Assembly: GCA_963556255.1 (NCBI GenBank)
Contig: OY744605.1
Location: 84,623,521-84,687,520 of the forward strand
DNA length: 64,000 bases
DNA from: Allolobophora icterica
Lineage: Eukaryota > Annelida > Clitellata > Crassiclitellata > Lumbricidae
Direction: 5' to 3'
This document shows, in pieces, positions 1 through 10,748 of this stretch (position 1 is its first letter; each line of letters starts with the position of its first letter). Made by a program: the position numbers and the translations under genes. Below the pieces are notes generated by a model, which saw only the letters and a program-made list of their open reading frames with translations, did no database searches and had not been told where the DNA came from.

Positions 1-104
1 GAATAAAATTCACGTGATTAGATTAGATTAAATATAATTGGATTCTATTGGATAAGATTGGATTGGATAAGAATCCATGGCTTTCTGTCTAGGCAACCTC
101 TCTG

Positions 105-230
105 TCGTATATGGACTGATCTTCTGGATATAAGAGTGATTAAGGTTTGGTTTTTGTGCGCCATCGGTTGATGCCTTGTGCATTAGAAACCGGCGCAATA
201 GAAGTTATAAATTACAATTGCTTCGGATCT
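105..230 (+). mobile_element. SINE family E copy (GCGCAATAGAAGTT tail)
   Basis: This copy carries the shared words GGTTTGGTTTTTGTGCGCC, CGGTTGATGCCTTGTGCATT and CGGCGCAATAGAAGTTATAA. The same block recurs near 12225-12290, 20560-20625, 23500-23580 (minus), 30190-30265, 39420-39490 (minus), 50870-50925 and 51215-51310 (minus), which makes it an interspersed family. Copies diverge strongly, so the family is old. Confidence 0.7.
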
Positions 231-726
231 AGGGACCTTTTGTCGGCAAGACAAAGCAATTAAGGAAGATAGATGCGTTGAAATTAATCGGAAGATCGAT
301 TGTCTGTCATCTTCCTTTGTTCACTAATTGATCGGTTCTCAATTAATCCACTTCTAATTGCCTTGCAATCTGTTACAACTCAACGACCAAAGGTTGATGT
401 CTTCTGTATTAGTAAGAAAGGGACGCCATAGAAGTTCCTAGAGCAGATGGGGTTGGATTGGACTGGATTTCAATGACATAGACTGTGCACTAGATTAGAA
501 ATGATTGATTTGGATTGGATTAGATTAGATACTCTTATGTTGCTTGGATTTGATTGGATCGGGTCCAATTAGATTTCACTGGACTGGATGTGAATGGATT
601 TGATTAGAGTTCATTATACTGTATTGGATTGAATTAGATCAGGCAAGATTAGATTAGATTAGAGCGTCATCTCATTCGAAATCCTAGAGATTGCGGCAGG
701 ACCAGCAATACTTTGAGAGTATGTGG

Positions 727-810
727 TGATTAAGTAAGTAAGTAAGTAAGTAAGTAAGTATATTCTTTATTTTAACCAGCTGATAAAACGCACTCTGGTG
801 TACATTACAC
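727..810 (+). repeat. TAAGTAAG microsatellite with shared flank, copy 1
   Basis: A (TAAG)n run is followed by TATTCTTTATTTTAACC and then, after a short gap, CTCTGGTGTACATTACAC. The same arrangement occurs at about 57583-57660, so the microsatellite belongs to a larger dispersed repeat rather than arising independently twice. Confidence 0.7.
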
Positions 811-1530
811 CATTAATGGTGTTGACTAATTACTTAATTAGTTGACTAATCTTCCCCCTCAGGAGTGAGATACTAAATGAGCGAGAGTTAACTAATTAAT
901 CTTTAAATAATTATTAATTCCAGAGAACGCAAGAAGAAATAAAGACGTTGTTGAAGGCGATTCCATTTCCTTCGATTTCTCACTTCACCCACGATTCCAC
1001 TGGAAGAGACATCGAAAACCGGTCTGTTTCCACGTCTCCGTTTCCACGAGCTGCAACACCCAGATCATCGTCTCGTCACCATGGCAACAGACGCTCACCC
1101 CATACTTCACTGAGCTCCGGAATATGATCTACTGTGTTGAATATTCATGGACGGAAGATATCCAACAGCAGCAATCCGTCCGTTAAAAGACGACTTCATA
1201 TTTTCCACGTTTTCATTCCATGCGCAGGTATCTTTGGAAGAAGATACCTAACCAGTTGGAAAACTTGGAATAACCAATTCACTGGAATGCCTCGCAGACC
1301 CATCTAGAGGACGCAATTGATTCATTTATACTGAGATTGGATTTGATTGTTAGCATTAGTTTAGAATAGCTTAGAACAGATTAGATAGGATTATATAGAT
1401 TCGATTTTATAGATTAGCTAGATTGTTGAGATTAGTTAAACAGATTGGATTAAATAGAATAGATAGATTACAATTGATTTGAAATAATAAGATAAGATTA
1501 AGTTGGAATTCATCCAAGATTAGATCAGCC

Positions 1531-2862
1531 ATGTTTCTTCGCGAAATCACCTTCTCCTTCGCGTACCACTTCCTCTGCGTCCTCGCACCGGCTTTCTGTG
1601 GCACCAACTCCCGCCAGACGATCACCAAGGAGTCCGACTGTCCAGTCCGTGTCCACCACTCACCGGTCAGCGCCCACGCGACTCGACCGCGCTGCGAGTG
1701 CAACCGCCCCCTGGCGGAGGTCCACTGCTACGAACTGGATGTCATACCGGAGTTCATCCCGTCCGCTGAGAGGATTCTCTTCTGCGGACTGTACATGGCG
1801 CGACAGTCCATTTCCACCCTTGAACGGGATGCGTTTGCCCGTCTGCGCGTTCGGAAGATTGTCCTCGACTTCAACCCGCTTGGAGACCGAATCCACCCGG
1901 AGTCCTTCGCAGGAGTAGACAGGGTCATTCGCGAGCTGCACCTCGGCGCCTGCGGCATTCGGAATCTTCCTCCGAGGCTGTTACGGAACATGACGCAGCT
2001 GGAGTACCTCCACCTGTGGGGCAACCGTCTCGAAACCATCCCGTCCGATTTCTTCCAGGGAGCCGGAAAACTCCGCGAGCTCATCCTCTGGGGCAACCAC
2101 CTGGATTACCTAGAAGAAGGAGCCTTCGACGGGCTGCGTCAGCTGCGCCGCCTCGACCTTGACCAGAACCGGATCAAGGTCCTTTCCAAGTCCACCTTCC
2201 GCCACCTGGCCAACCTAGAGGCTCTGCACCTCGGGCGCAACCGAATCTACTCCATCCATGCCGAGGATATCTTCGACGACATGGTCCGTCTACGGGTCTT
2301 GACCTTGGACGGAAACGGCCTTGGGTTCATCTTTCCGAAGGCCTTCCACTCGCTGTCTAACCTGTCCAGCCTCTCGCTCAGCCACAACCTCCTTCGTCTA
2401 CTTCCGGACAACGTCTTCGCGAACCTCCATCGCCTTGTTGTCCTTCACCTTCAGGACAACCAGCTCGAGCACTCCTGGTCGAAGAACTTCGAGGGCCTCC
2501 GCTCGCTGCACGTCCTCTACCTCTCTCGGAACCGGATCTCCTCTCTTCGGGGAGTGGTGTTCGGTGACTCGCCGGGCCTTCGACACCTCTTCCTTGACGG
2601 AAACCTCCTCAAGACCTTCGGCCAGTGTGTTCTTCCCAATCAACCACGACTCAAAACACTGGCACTGACCGGAAACCCAATCCAGTGCGACTGTAAGCTC
2701 GTATGGATGCGGTCCTTGTTCCGGAAGCACCTGGAAATGTCCGTCACGGGGTCATGTGCTGGTCAGCTGGTCAGTGTCGTGTCGTCTGTGCTGGACATGG
2801 TTACTGACCGTTCGAACGGCGGGTGTGCGCTTCCTATCCCCGTGCAGGAATGTATATCGTGA
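1531..2862 (+). CDS. Secreted leucine-rich-repeat protein, intronless (Nogo-receptor-like architecture)
   Basis: One 443-residue open frame with no intron. Residues 1-24 (MFLREITFSFAYHFLCVLAP, then AFCG) look like a signal peptide. A cysteine-rich N-terminal cap spans about 34-70 (Cys pairs around RCECN and VHCYELD). About eleven typical 24-residue leucine-rich repeats follow (about 105-375, pattern LxxLxLxxNxL), then a C-terminal cap starting NPIQCDCKLVWM with further cysteines in GSC, GGC and the final ECIS. The family role is extracellular ligand binding. Unlike vertebrate Nogo receptors it has no GPI signal or transmembrane segment, so it is secreted, is anchored by an unseen exon, or has lost its tail. 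The ATG is the first in the frame and precedes the signal peptide. GC content is far above the flanks, as expected for real coding sequence. The exact orthologue is not recognised. Confidence 0.87.
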   Translation: MFLREITFSFAYHFLCVLAPAFCGTNSRQTITKESDCPVRVHHSPVSAHATRPRCECNRPLAEVHCYELDVIPEFIPSAERILFCGLYMARQSISTLERDAFARLRVRKIVLDFNPLGDRIHPESFAGVDRVIRELHLGACGIRNLPPRLLRNMTQLEYLHLWGNRLETIPSDFFQGAGKLRELILWGNHLDYLEEGAFDGLRQLRRLDLDQNRIKVLSKSTFRHLANLEALHLGRNRIYSIHAEDIFDDMVRLRVLTLDGNGLGFIFPKAFHSLSNLSSLSLSHNLLRLLPDNVFANLHRLVVLHLQDNQLEHSWSKNFEGLRSLHVLYLSRNRISSLRGVVFGDSPGLRHLFLDGNLLKTFGQCVLPNQPRLKTLALTGNPIQCDCKLVWMRSLFRKHLEMSVTGSCAGQLVSVVSSVLDMVTDRSNGGCALPIPVQECIS

Positions 2863-2870
2863 ACGTCCTG

Positions 2871-3215
2871 AGGACAGACAGACAGACAAACAGGCAGAGA
2901 GACAAACAGACAGACAAATGGACATACAGACAAACAGACATAGAGAATGACAGAGAGGCAGAGTGCCTGACAGACAGACAGACATACAAACATGGATACA
3001 TAGACTGACAGACGAGAAGAGACATAAAACAACAATAATAGACATACTCAGACATACACGTCACGCATAGAAAGTAACATACAGGAATACAACCATGCAA
3101 ACGCAGAGAGAGACAGACAGACAAAAGCACACAAACAAACGCATACAGACACAGACGTACAGCCAGATATATACGAACTCACACACAAGCACACACAGGC
3201 ACAAACAACAAATAT
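2871..3215 (+). repeat. (ACAG)n/(ACAA)n imperfect microsatellite directly 3' of the LRR gene
   Basis: Begins eight bases after the stop codon of the LRR gene with GACAGACAGACAAACAGG and decays into CACA- and ACAA-rich sequence. It would lie in the 3' untranslated region. The reading frames across it (DRQTDRQT and LSVCLSVC) are products of the repeat. Confidence 0.9.
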
Positions 3216-3469
3216 TTCAGCAAAACTGTTGGTTTCAACAATTCGGCCTAACTACTGCAAAATAACTGCTATTAGATAGTGGCATAACCGTTACACAACA
3301 GCAGTTTAACTGCTACAATTATTGCCTCAAAACAGCCAGTGATAGAGAGACAGCTTTAAGTTGCATTTAGTAGAAGGTATAAATAAAAGCATTCGTCAAT
3401 TTCAGTGACTTAAGTCTTGATGCATCCTGGCTGCATTAGCCCATGACCTAGAAAAAGTGAAAACTGTTC

Positions 3470-4250
3470 AAAACAATTCAACACCTCTTTTAAATTTAGT
3501 ATTCGCTCTATAAGAAGAGCGGTCCTGTATTTTTATTAGTCCAGTCGACATTATATTTTATAAGTTAAAACGAAATAAATTCTGTCGACATCAACGGCCT
3601 TTAGGCCTATTGCCATATGATGTCGTTAAAGTCGGATTCAAATCCAGTCCTTTATTATGCCATACGAACCGTAAAATAGGTTGAAAATAATTACACACCT
3701 CTTTTAAGTGTAATATTTGCCTTATAAGAGCGCAGCACAGCGACCTTGTATCCTAACTGTGCGATAACTAAAAAACTTCATATCGAAAAGGGTCGACGTT
3801 AACGGCTGTGGTAGACGCAAGATATTAATAGTAGGATCTAATTTTCGGGTCTGCTAAGACACTTTTAAATAACTTTTACCGTTGATATATAAACCTTATT
3901 GTTCCCAGAGATGCCGTAGGCCTATTACGCCATGGGAACGGTGAGAACTGTACCAAATAATTTCTGTCGACGTCAACGGCCTTTGTTGTCATAAGGTGTC
4001 GTTAAACACCGGATCCATGTTCAATGACTTGATGAAATCGTAATTTATTGTGATCGACGCCAACAACCATTGATGCCACAAGATGTTAAATTCGTGGAAT
4101 GCTTCGGATCCTAGGCTGAAACTCTGTGCAGTCGAAATTTACGTAACCTATTCACCTCGTCGCTCACCCACTATCATCTGTCTCAAGCTTCTCTGTCTAT
4201 CTAACTTCCCCTTGCACCTTTTTATTCACCTCATAAAAGATGTTAACCAG
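3470..4250. repeat. Cluster of dispersed fold-back half-elements and GTCGTTAAAC words
   Basis: Contains ACACCTCTTTTAAGTG followed by TTGCCTTATAAGAG (about 3693-3733, weaker at 3480-3515) and GACGTCAACGGCCTTTG followed by GTCGTTAAAC (about 3585-3625 and 3965-4005). The same words recur near 8065-8150, 10250-10430, 20660-20790, 49995-50075, 60620-61345 and 61505-61560. No gene seen. Confidence 0.6.
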
Positions 4251-4261
4251 CATTCAAACAT

Positions 4262-4500
4262 ACATGGGGCGTGGTGGCTCAGTGGTAAGTTCGGCGCCTT
4301 GTGACCGGAGGGTTGTAGGTTCGAATCTCACTCTAGCCGCTGCGTACGGACCTTGGGCAAGTCCTCACTCGCAATTGCTCGTGGCGCTTCGGCGTGAAAA
4401 TTCCGGCACAGTATCAAATGCTGTAGTCGGGAGCGCCTCTGAGTAGTAGTTGACTTCGAGAGGCGCTATAGAAATATCCGGAATAAAATACATTTCAGAT
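4262..4500 (+). mobile_element. SINE family B, tRNA-like head with LINE-like tail
   Basis: The head has an A-box-like GTGGCTCAGTGG and a B-box-like GGTTCGAATC about 45 bases later, as in Pol III tRNA promoters. The body has GACCTTGGGCAAGTCCTCAC and CAATTGCTCG. The tail is GGGAGCGCCTCTGAGTAG followed by GGCGCTATAGAAAT. Other copies or parts are at about 10510-10735, 25285-25450, 39500-39700, 43770-43850 and 49575-49710. The head cannot fold a full acceptor stem, so it is not called as a tRNA gene. Confidence 0.8.
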
Positions 4501-4559
4501 CATTGGAATTGTAATTGACAGATCGATATTTATTGATGAATTTGACTCTTAAAAGAGGT

Positions 4560-7060
4560 GTGTTAGCTCTAGTCGTTAGTTCGTCACATTTTTAAATCCA
4601 CACGAGGCGTGACTTGCGCAACGGTGGCAAAGACAACACAGTACTATGCAAAAAAACTTAGATTTATAACCTGCCTAAATTAAACAGGGTCTTATACAAA
4701 GGACGCGTTACAATGTAGCAGTAAATCATAGTACTTAGAGAATAAATGAGTTATGAGTTTAGTTTTAAAAGTATTCATCGAAGTGGATCTTCGAACTGAT
4801 TCTTGCAGAGTTCCATTCGGCTGGACCAACCACCTCGAAAATCCTATTTCCAAATTGTATATACGCTCTCTTGACTACAAAGTTTCCTTTTCATGCTGAG
4901 CGTAAGTCTCACCTTGATTCCAGGGCAGCACATGGTGTAACTAGAGATGACAAGTAAGGTGGAGCTGAACCTGACATGATCTTGCACATCAGGAGACAGA
5001 CAAAACGCTTCTGAGAGTCGCAACGTATAGACACATGATCAATTATAGGGTAAATATCACACTTAAAATAGGTGTAAAATTATCATGAACAATTCTCACC
5101 GTTCTTATGGCATAATACCTGACCTTTTCACTTATAGGTCGAATATTTCGCTTGAAATAGATGATCAGTAATTAAACAGATCTCATCATTGCCATGACCA
5201 AGTAGCCCAGGGATACTCACCAGGTTCGACGGAAAACAGAGTTTTTATATAACACTTTACAAAGCAATTAAAGGTGTTTTAAATTAAACTGATATTTTCG
5301 GTAGCATTCTTTGTTTTAAGAATTCTTATGGCCTCATGCTAAGACGACCTAACCGTATGGAGTCATGCTAAGACGACCTAACCCTACTTAAACATTTATA
5401 AAAGATAATCAACGTATCTGTTGTGAGATTCGAAGAAGCGTTTTTCTATGACAATTAGTCTTAGAGAAAGGTTGCTTATGATTAAAAGTTCGTTCTACAT
5501 TATAGCGTCAGTGGCGCACCAAATTCATAAATTTAGGGCCCTATTTTATTTTCCTCCAAGCGCACCAGTTTTAAATTTGGTTAATTGTTCCATCTGATGA
5601 CATATTTAGCCTACGGTGTTCAAAGGCCCATGTACTGCGAGTATGTCTCAGCCTCTCTGCAGTCTGAACTACAGCCTGTATATGACAGATGCTTCATGAT
5701 ATCTGATACACAGGGCCACAGACGTATGAATGTGTGGTATTTGTCTATACTAGGTCACCCTGATGTGTCGAAGTAATTTACCTTGGTCGACCCCCATGCA
5801 GTAGAAACGAACACCCAGTTCCACATGAGCCAGATTCTCCCTTTCAGATGTACAACCACGGCATACACTTTAACGTTATATATCTCTCAGCTCCAGCGCT
5901 AATAATTGCCTGAAATAATATCTGCTTGTTCGTCTGTCTTTCGCGCTCTCTGTCTCTCTCGCTCGTTTTCTCTCGCTCTGTCGCAGTCTGTCTCTCTCAA
6001 TGTCTCTCTACAAGCCTAAGCTTAAGCTTATGCCTGTACACACTAAACTGTCTACACACGACTGCAGTAGTATTCAAAGCTCTCTTGAACCAGAGAAACT
6101 AAGATTCAACTGATGGTGAGGAACTTCTGAATTTAGAATAGCAGTTGTTGCTTTGATTTTTTGAATGATACATAAGTAATCTGCTTCACTTCGTGAAACT
6201 TTATTAATGCCTTTTACTTAAACCTTAAACGTTAGGCCTACGCTGTGAATCTGTTAAAATAAAAGATTCAGTATCGAGAAAGTTGATTCCATGATTGTCG
6301 AAAATTCTATGCCTGCGGAGAATGGCCTATAAGCTCACCTATGTACATGTATAGGGTCTCAGAAGACAACTGCTTCGCATTACGCACCCCCTATGATAAA
6401 ATCCTAGCTACGCCACTGGACACATGCACTTTCAACGAACACTTAAAATTGTTCTTTTCCGCCGAGATTGAACCAGAAGCTTATCGGTTGAGTAGCCTAG
6501 GTTTATTTCTATGAGTATTTTCTTACCAACTGGATAGCTGTTTGTCGAGTGGTCCTAACGACAGTGCACTGATCTTTCGATTTAATCGGGAGAAGAAATC
6601 TCCTTATCCAGCGTTGACTCATATCCTTCATAAGTCGTTTTGCTTATGGAACTGTCATCATACCTTGAAGAGGTATCTAGTGGGGGCTTTGCCCCGCTGT
6701 GGTACATTTTCTTTTAAGATGATAAGTACGCTGAAAGACTAGCGTATTCGCTTTTTTAGCGCTTATGAAGAAAATCAAAAAAGACAATTCTCAATTCTCT
6801 ACTCTGAACCTACAACGTGGAAACTGAAGTCTAATTTCTAAGTCCTTTGACATAACAAGGACCAAATCGTTCGTTCGTTTTCTTTTTATATCGTATCCGA
6901 AAGCAAGCAATTCCACGCACGCATCTAGGCTAACCGTCGATTATAAAGAACACAAAATTCTGTTAATAATTAAAAATTCCTTCATCAGCTTCAACTCTGC
7001 ATGAAATCCCTTACAGACGCTAAAGGTATTGCGATGTAAAAGTAATACGTGATTTTAATT
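4560..7060. other. Gene-free stretch with scattered old repeat fragments
   Basis: No frame here has codon structure or recognisable domains. It holds fragments of the fold-back family (4545-4570, 5050-5085), a short duplicated word CATGCTAAGACGACCTAACC (5337-5383) and a TCTCTCTGTCTC-rich patch (5935-6010). A hAT-like end (GTAGCTACGCCACTG type) lies near 6418 with no partner I can confirm. Confidence 0.5.
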
Positions 7061-7069
7061 AGTGTCATG

Positions 7070-7547
7070 CAGTGGCGTCTAACCCCCCCCCCCCAATAGT
7101 AAATGGAGAATCAACCCCCCCCCCAAATTTACCCCCTGAAATACACATTTTGGTGTTTTCTGAGATTCTGCAGTGGGAGAGACGTCAGTCATCTTTGATA
7201 TGACGGCGTCGTAAAATAAGCGAACTTTAATCAGTCATTCTGAGACAGTTAATTAGGCCTACAGATTAATGAATTAATGGATGACTTAGCTGAATGTTTT
7301 CTACCTTAGGCCCTAATAGGTGGTGAGTTTATGTCTAGACTGAGAGTGCCCAGAGTGTAAAAGCAATTACCTTTTCGGATTTTATATATTTTTGCTTTGT
7401 TGGATTTGGCTATATTATCACACGGGACAAAAGAGCTATCATGAAAAAATGCAACCCCCCACTTTCAGTCAAAATATGTCAAACCCCCCCACTTTTGAAG
7501 TTCGATGGAGATCGTTCTCCACACTCCACCATTGGTAGACGCCACTG
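7070..7547. mobile_element. Non-autonomous hAT-like transposon, 8-bp TSD
   Basis: The 5' end reads CAGTGGCGTCTAACC and the 3' end is its inverse (GGTAGACGCCACTG). Both flanks carry the exact 8-bp duplication GTGTCATG (7062-7069 and 7548-7555). Internal sequence is rich in C tracts (7081-7130, 7453-7495) and has no transposase. CAGTG termini with an 8-bp duplication are typical of the hAT superfamily. The right end abuts the LINE fragment at 7556-7870. Confidence 0.9.
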
Positions 7548-7555
7548 GTGTCATG

Positions 7556-7870
7556 TCATGTGTCATGTCACCGTCGTCGCTTTGCGATGGTAAGCTACAG
7601 AGATGGGTCAACATTGTCCAGCGTTTCCTATCTCGTATCGCAACCATTAGGTTGGTCCCCGATAGTCCAATTCATCCTATAATGTTGTCAATCCAGGATA
7701 TTCTTGGTCTACTGCGGTTGCGAACCCCTTCTACAAGACCCGTCATCAGGCAGCCCTCGATGTTGTCCTTCGGCTGCTTCACGCATGTGTCCGAAGTAGG
7801 CCTACCTTAGCTTGCGGGTTCGGACGTGCTTCAGCAGTTCGCTTTTGGTCCTCCCCAGCGTGGACACTTG
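7556..7870 (-). mobile_element. LINE 3'-end fragment (C-terminal tail of ORF2), degraded
   Basis: On the minus strand, with at least one frameshift and several stops, it reads ELLKHVRTRKLR, then DNIEGCLMTGLVEG, then RPRISWIDNIIG and AIRDRKRW. This is the conserved tail of a LINE polyprotein (pattern GRPRxxWxDNI ... DRxxW). A better preserved relative with the same pattern lies at 17625-17870. Confidence 0.75.
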
Positions 7871-8379
7871 TTCGCGATTTAATGACCAAAAACAAATTTT
7901 CAAGTCGTCTGTTGTTGAATCCTGGCCTTTGAATTCACCTGGAAATTAATAGGAAGCGGCTGTAGGGCCTATATATAGCGTCGGCAGACAACGTTTTAAA
8001 GGTGTATTATGCGTGGCACTAAGCACGGTTTAGCGATAACTTGTGACTGTCAGAGCCGTTTACGTCGACGTTAGCCCAACGTTTACGTCAAGCAAATGAC
8101 ATATTCACAGATCGTTTATTTATTGACGAAAGGCACCCTTAAAAGAGGTGTATAAGAGAGCTCTGGTGACCTTTTAAAATCAACACGCGCCGTTGTTCAC
8201 TCAACAGTGACAGAACGGTTATGAGAGCCGCGTTTAAAAGTCCTTGTACTTGCTTAATCTCAATTTCTTAGTTTCCATTATCAGTTTTCAATTGAAACAA
8301 AATACTACAGTTACAGAACTTTATAGCCTACATTTGCCCACCAATCCTACAATGCCTTTTCACTACACTACGGGGGTCC

Positions 8380-8440
8380 ATAGAGTAGTGGTTACATCAC
8401 TGGCGTGAAGAGCAAGCGGTAGCGGGATCGCTTCCCGCAC
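8380..8440 (+). mobile_element. tRNA-like SINE head beside the hAT remnant
   Basis: AGTAGTGGTTACATCACTGG resembles an A-box region and is followed by GAAGAGCAAGCGGTAGCGGG and CGCTTCCCGC. A related stretch with ACACTGGCGTGAAGAGCAG occurs at about 60750-60800. Truncated here by the transposon starting at 8441. Confidence 0.5.
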
Positions 8441-9773
8441 CAGTGCGTCTGATTTAAGGCGAGCGATCGATCGCTCTCCTTGGTCGCTCGCCTAGCAAAG
8501 GTACCGGCGAGCGATTTGCCGCTCGCCTAGCCGAAGGCTTCTCACCGTCGGTGACAGTCGGTCGTCGCTCGTTGAGTTTGAGTTAGACTCCAAGACGATA
8601 GACGAACCTCGAACCAGACCATTATTGTTTTTACCTAATTGAGATTACTTTGATTTGCTTCGCGGTGAATGCGTGACGTGACCTGTCCTAATTACTGCTT
8701 ACTGATGACTCCAATTTCGTGCAATATGATTGGCCATAACAACACAGCCTCACGCCGCGTGACATCATCCGTAACATCACCAATTTCGGAAATTATTTTA
8801 AACAACAATGGCGGCGAAGATGAGTAAGTCGAATAATAATTAGGGGTCAGCCGGGTAGACATTTTCAACCGAGTACCGAATCCGACTATTTGGATATACT
8901 ATTTGCCGGATCCGGGTACGAACCGAGTACCATTTATTCCATATGCGAAGCTTCACATGTTCATGTAATGAAAAATTATCGAAATAAATTTCTGTACTTT
9001 TAATAGCTGATTACTACATTTTGAATTTTAGAAATAAATAATCAGTGAAATGGACTTGACTTCCGTTCTGGACTTGTACTTTTCTTGTTCAAAATGACTA
9101 TTCTAGATGAAGCTCAAAGCTGATATAATGAGCCTACAAATTCCGGCACGTGAGGCAGACGAGCAACTATTTGTGTGTACAGTATTTGCCGAGGCGAATA
9201 CTTCCGAATAGTGCCGAAAAACGGGATATTCGGCCGAGGAAAATGTCCGAGGCGATTTCCGGCTGAACCCTAATAATAATGTACAGTTGAGCACGTATCT
9301 GTCATGGAAATTAGGCGATGTAGTCGAGATAGAAAACCGTCGAACTGTTAACAAAATTTACTGCAAGTCCTGCCGAAATTACGCCGATAAAATTCGAATG
9401 GATTGCCGTCTGAAAGGTCAAGCTAAAAATGAGTGTTCAACGTATGCCGAAGGCTCAACCAACGTTGTGAAATCAGCCGTCACACGTCATCTTACGTCAA
9501 TGGTAGGATATGTTTCTAGTGAATGTTCATTCTTTCATTCGTTTATTCAGAGAATTTATATAGCGCCTCTTCAAGATACCTATTCAGATAACGGAACTGA
9601 AGTGAGATAGGCCTACTAGATGAGTACTATATGCAGCGATACGAAAAATTACGAATACGATACACAAATACGCTGTACACAAAAGCTCCCGAGATCGACC
9701 GCATATCGCTCGCCTACTCGATCCAGCGCGATCGATTTTCAACGCGCCTACTATTTTCAAATCAGACGCACTG
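8441..9773 (+). mobile_element. Decayed hAT-type transposon with N-terminal transposase remnant, copy 1
   Basis: Ends are inverted (CAGTGCGTCTGATTT at 8441; its complement ends at 9773) and flanked by a near-match CCCGCAC/CCCGCAA. Coding remnant: ATG near 8806-8822, interrupted by the element at 8841-9272, continuing VQLSTYLSWKLGD, KIYCKSCRNYADKI, then EGSTNVVKSAVTRHL. A CxxC pair with a downstream H, and the NVVKSAVTRHL motif, resemble the BED/TTF-type zinc finger of hAT transposases of the ZNF862/KIAA1586 kind. The catalytic core is missing. A LINE/SINE tail lies at about 9525-9590. A sister copy on the other strand is at 21140-21809. Confidence 0.75.
8841..9272. mobile_element. Non-autonomous transposon nested in the hAT remnant, 8-bp TSD
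   Basis: The ends TAGGGGTCAGCCGG and GGCTGAACCCTA are inverted. Flanks show the exact duplication ATAATAAT (8833-8840, 9273-9280). The uninterrupted sister copy (minus strand, about 21385-21405) reads across the site as GTCGAATAATGATGTACAG, so the insertion boundary is directly confirmed. Internal sequence is rich in CCGAGTACC-like words. No coding capacity. Confidence 0.93.
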
Positions 9774-9978
9774 CCCGCAATCCTCACAAAAAGGTCCACT
9801 CAGCCTATTTTCATTCGTGAGATGGCGCGTTGTTAAAAATGAGATGTAGGACGTGATGGGCGCCTGCAGGGCTGCCGTATACAGTTAAATTCGACTCCTG
9901 TAATAACTTGTGATCATCCGTTCATACTGATTTGTAATCATACTGCGTAATTGTCAGTTTGAAAATATTAAACGAAGA

Positions 9979-9983
<5 letters not shown>

Positions 9984-10050
<67 letters not shown>
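9984..10050 (+). repeat. (TAT)n then (CAG)n compound microsatellite
   Basis: ATTATTATT-type repeats run to about 10018, then CAGCAGCAG runs to about 10050. It follows an old element tail (ACTCCTGTAATAACTTG at about 9895) that is shared with 60910-60935. Confidence 0.95.
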
Positions 10051-10053
<3 letters not shown>

Positions 10054-10505
10054 CTCTAAAGGCAACTCGAGGCCACAAATCTTAATTGTTTAAGAAACCG
10101 AAAGTAACGTATCATTAGAGCAGAAATTCTTCAGTGCAAGAGTTTTAGACTGGTGTCATGGTTTGAAGCATACCACGTTAACTTGCAGTCGTTCTAACAC
10201 AGATCGGCCTAACCAAAGCCTTCGGTTAGGCCTAACATAGCTTTTGAACCACTTAAAACACCTTTTTAAATATTTGATTCATCCTTATAAAGCTCTGGCG
10301 CGGCGGCATTTAGACTATAATTAACAAACTGAAACATATCGAAAACTTTGCTATGCTATATGAATGGTGAGAATGATTCAAAGCAATTTCTGTTGACGTC
10401 AACGGCCTTCGTTGCCAAAAGATGTCGATAATCCATTCCTGGCTGTATAAATTCCAGGTCTTCTCAACCACTACAAAGGTTCCTTCACACTATGCCGTCA
10501 TGTTA

Positions 10506-10735
10506 TGTTATATATGGCATAATGGCCGATTGTTAGAGCGCTAGGGCTGTAACACAGAGAGTATGGGTTCAAGCCTCGTCAAAGGCAGTTTAACTGTGTA
10601 GGGATCTTCAGCAAATCCTTCACTCACAATTGCTCGGCGCCTTCGACATTCTGTCATATGATCGTGTGCACTTCTGAACTTTGCAAGGAGGGCAATATCA
10701 AATAGTTGTATTGTATTGTATTAAATACAGCAGTA
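10506..10735 (+). mobile_element. SINE family B copy, ending in TGTATTGTATTGTA
   Basis: Head words TTAGAGCGCTAGGGC and GGGTTCAAGCC, body TTCACTCACAATTGCTCG, and a distinct 3' block GTGTGCACTTCTGAACTTTG followed by GGAGGGCAATATCAAATA. The same 3' block occurs at about 30380-30425 and 39645-39680, marking a subfamily. Confidence 0.7.
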
Positions 10736-10748
10736 ATATTGTTTTGCA

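Larger units (their letters stand above)
1..1500. repeat. AT-rich GATTAG/GATTGG degenerate repeat tract upstream of the LRR gene
   Basis: The tract is dominated by imperfect GATTAGATT and GATTGGATT words, densest at 1-70, 480-665 and 1330-1500. It holds a SINE copy (about 105-230) and a TAAGTAAG repeat (727-768). No open frame in it looks like protein. The only promoter-like sign is proximity to the gene starting at 1531; I see no clear core element. Confidence 0.7.

Noticed and set aside
1660..2730. Minus-strand and alternative-frame ORFs over the LRR gene
   Set aside because: Shadows of the real frame caused by its high GC content.
4262..4335. tRNA gene in the SINE B head
   Set aside because: A- and B-box-like words are present but the acceptor stem does not pair and the sequence continues into a SINE body found elsewhere.
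5509..6418. Possible transposon between CAGTGGCGCACC and the inverse CAGTGGCGTAGC
   Set aside because: The two ends match for only a few bases beyond CAGTGGCG and the flanks (TATAGCGT and GACACATG) show no duplication. They may be ends of different elements.
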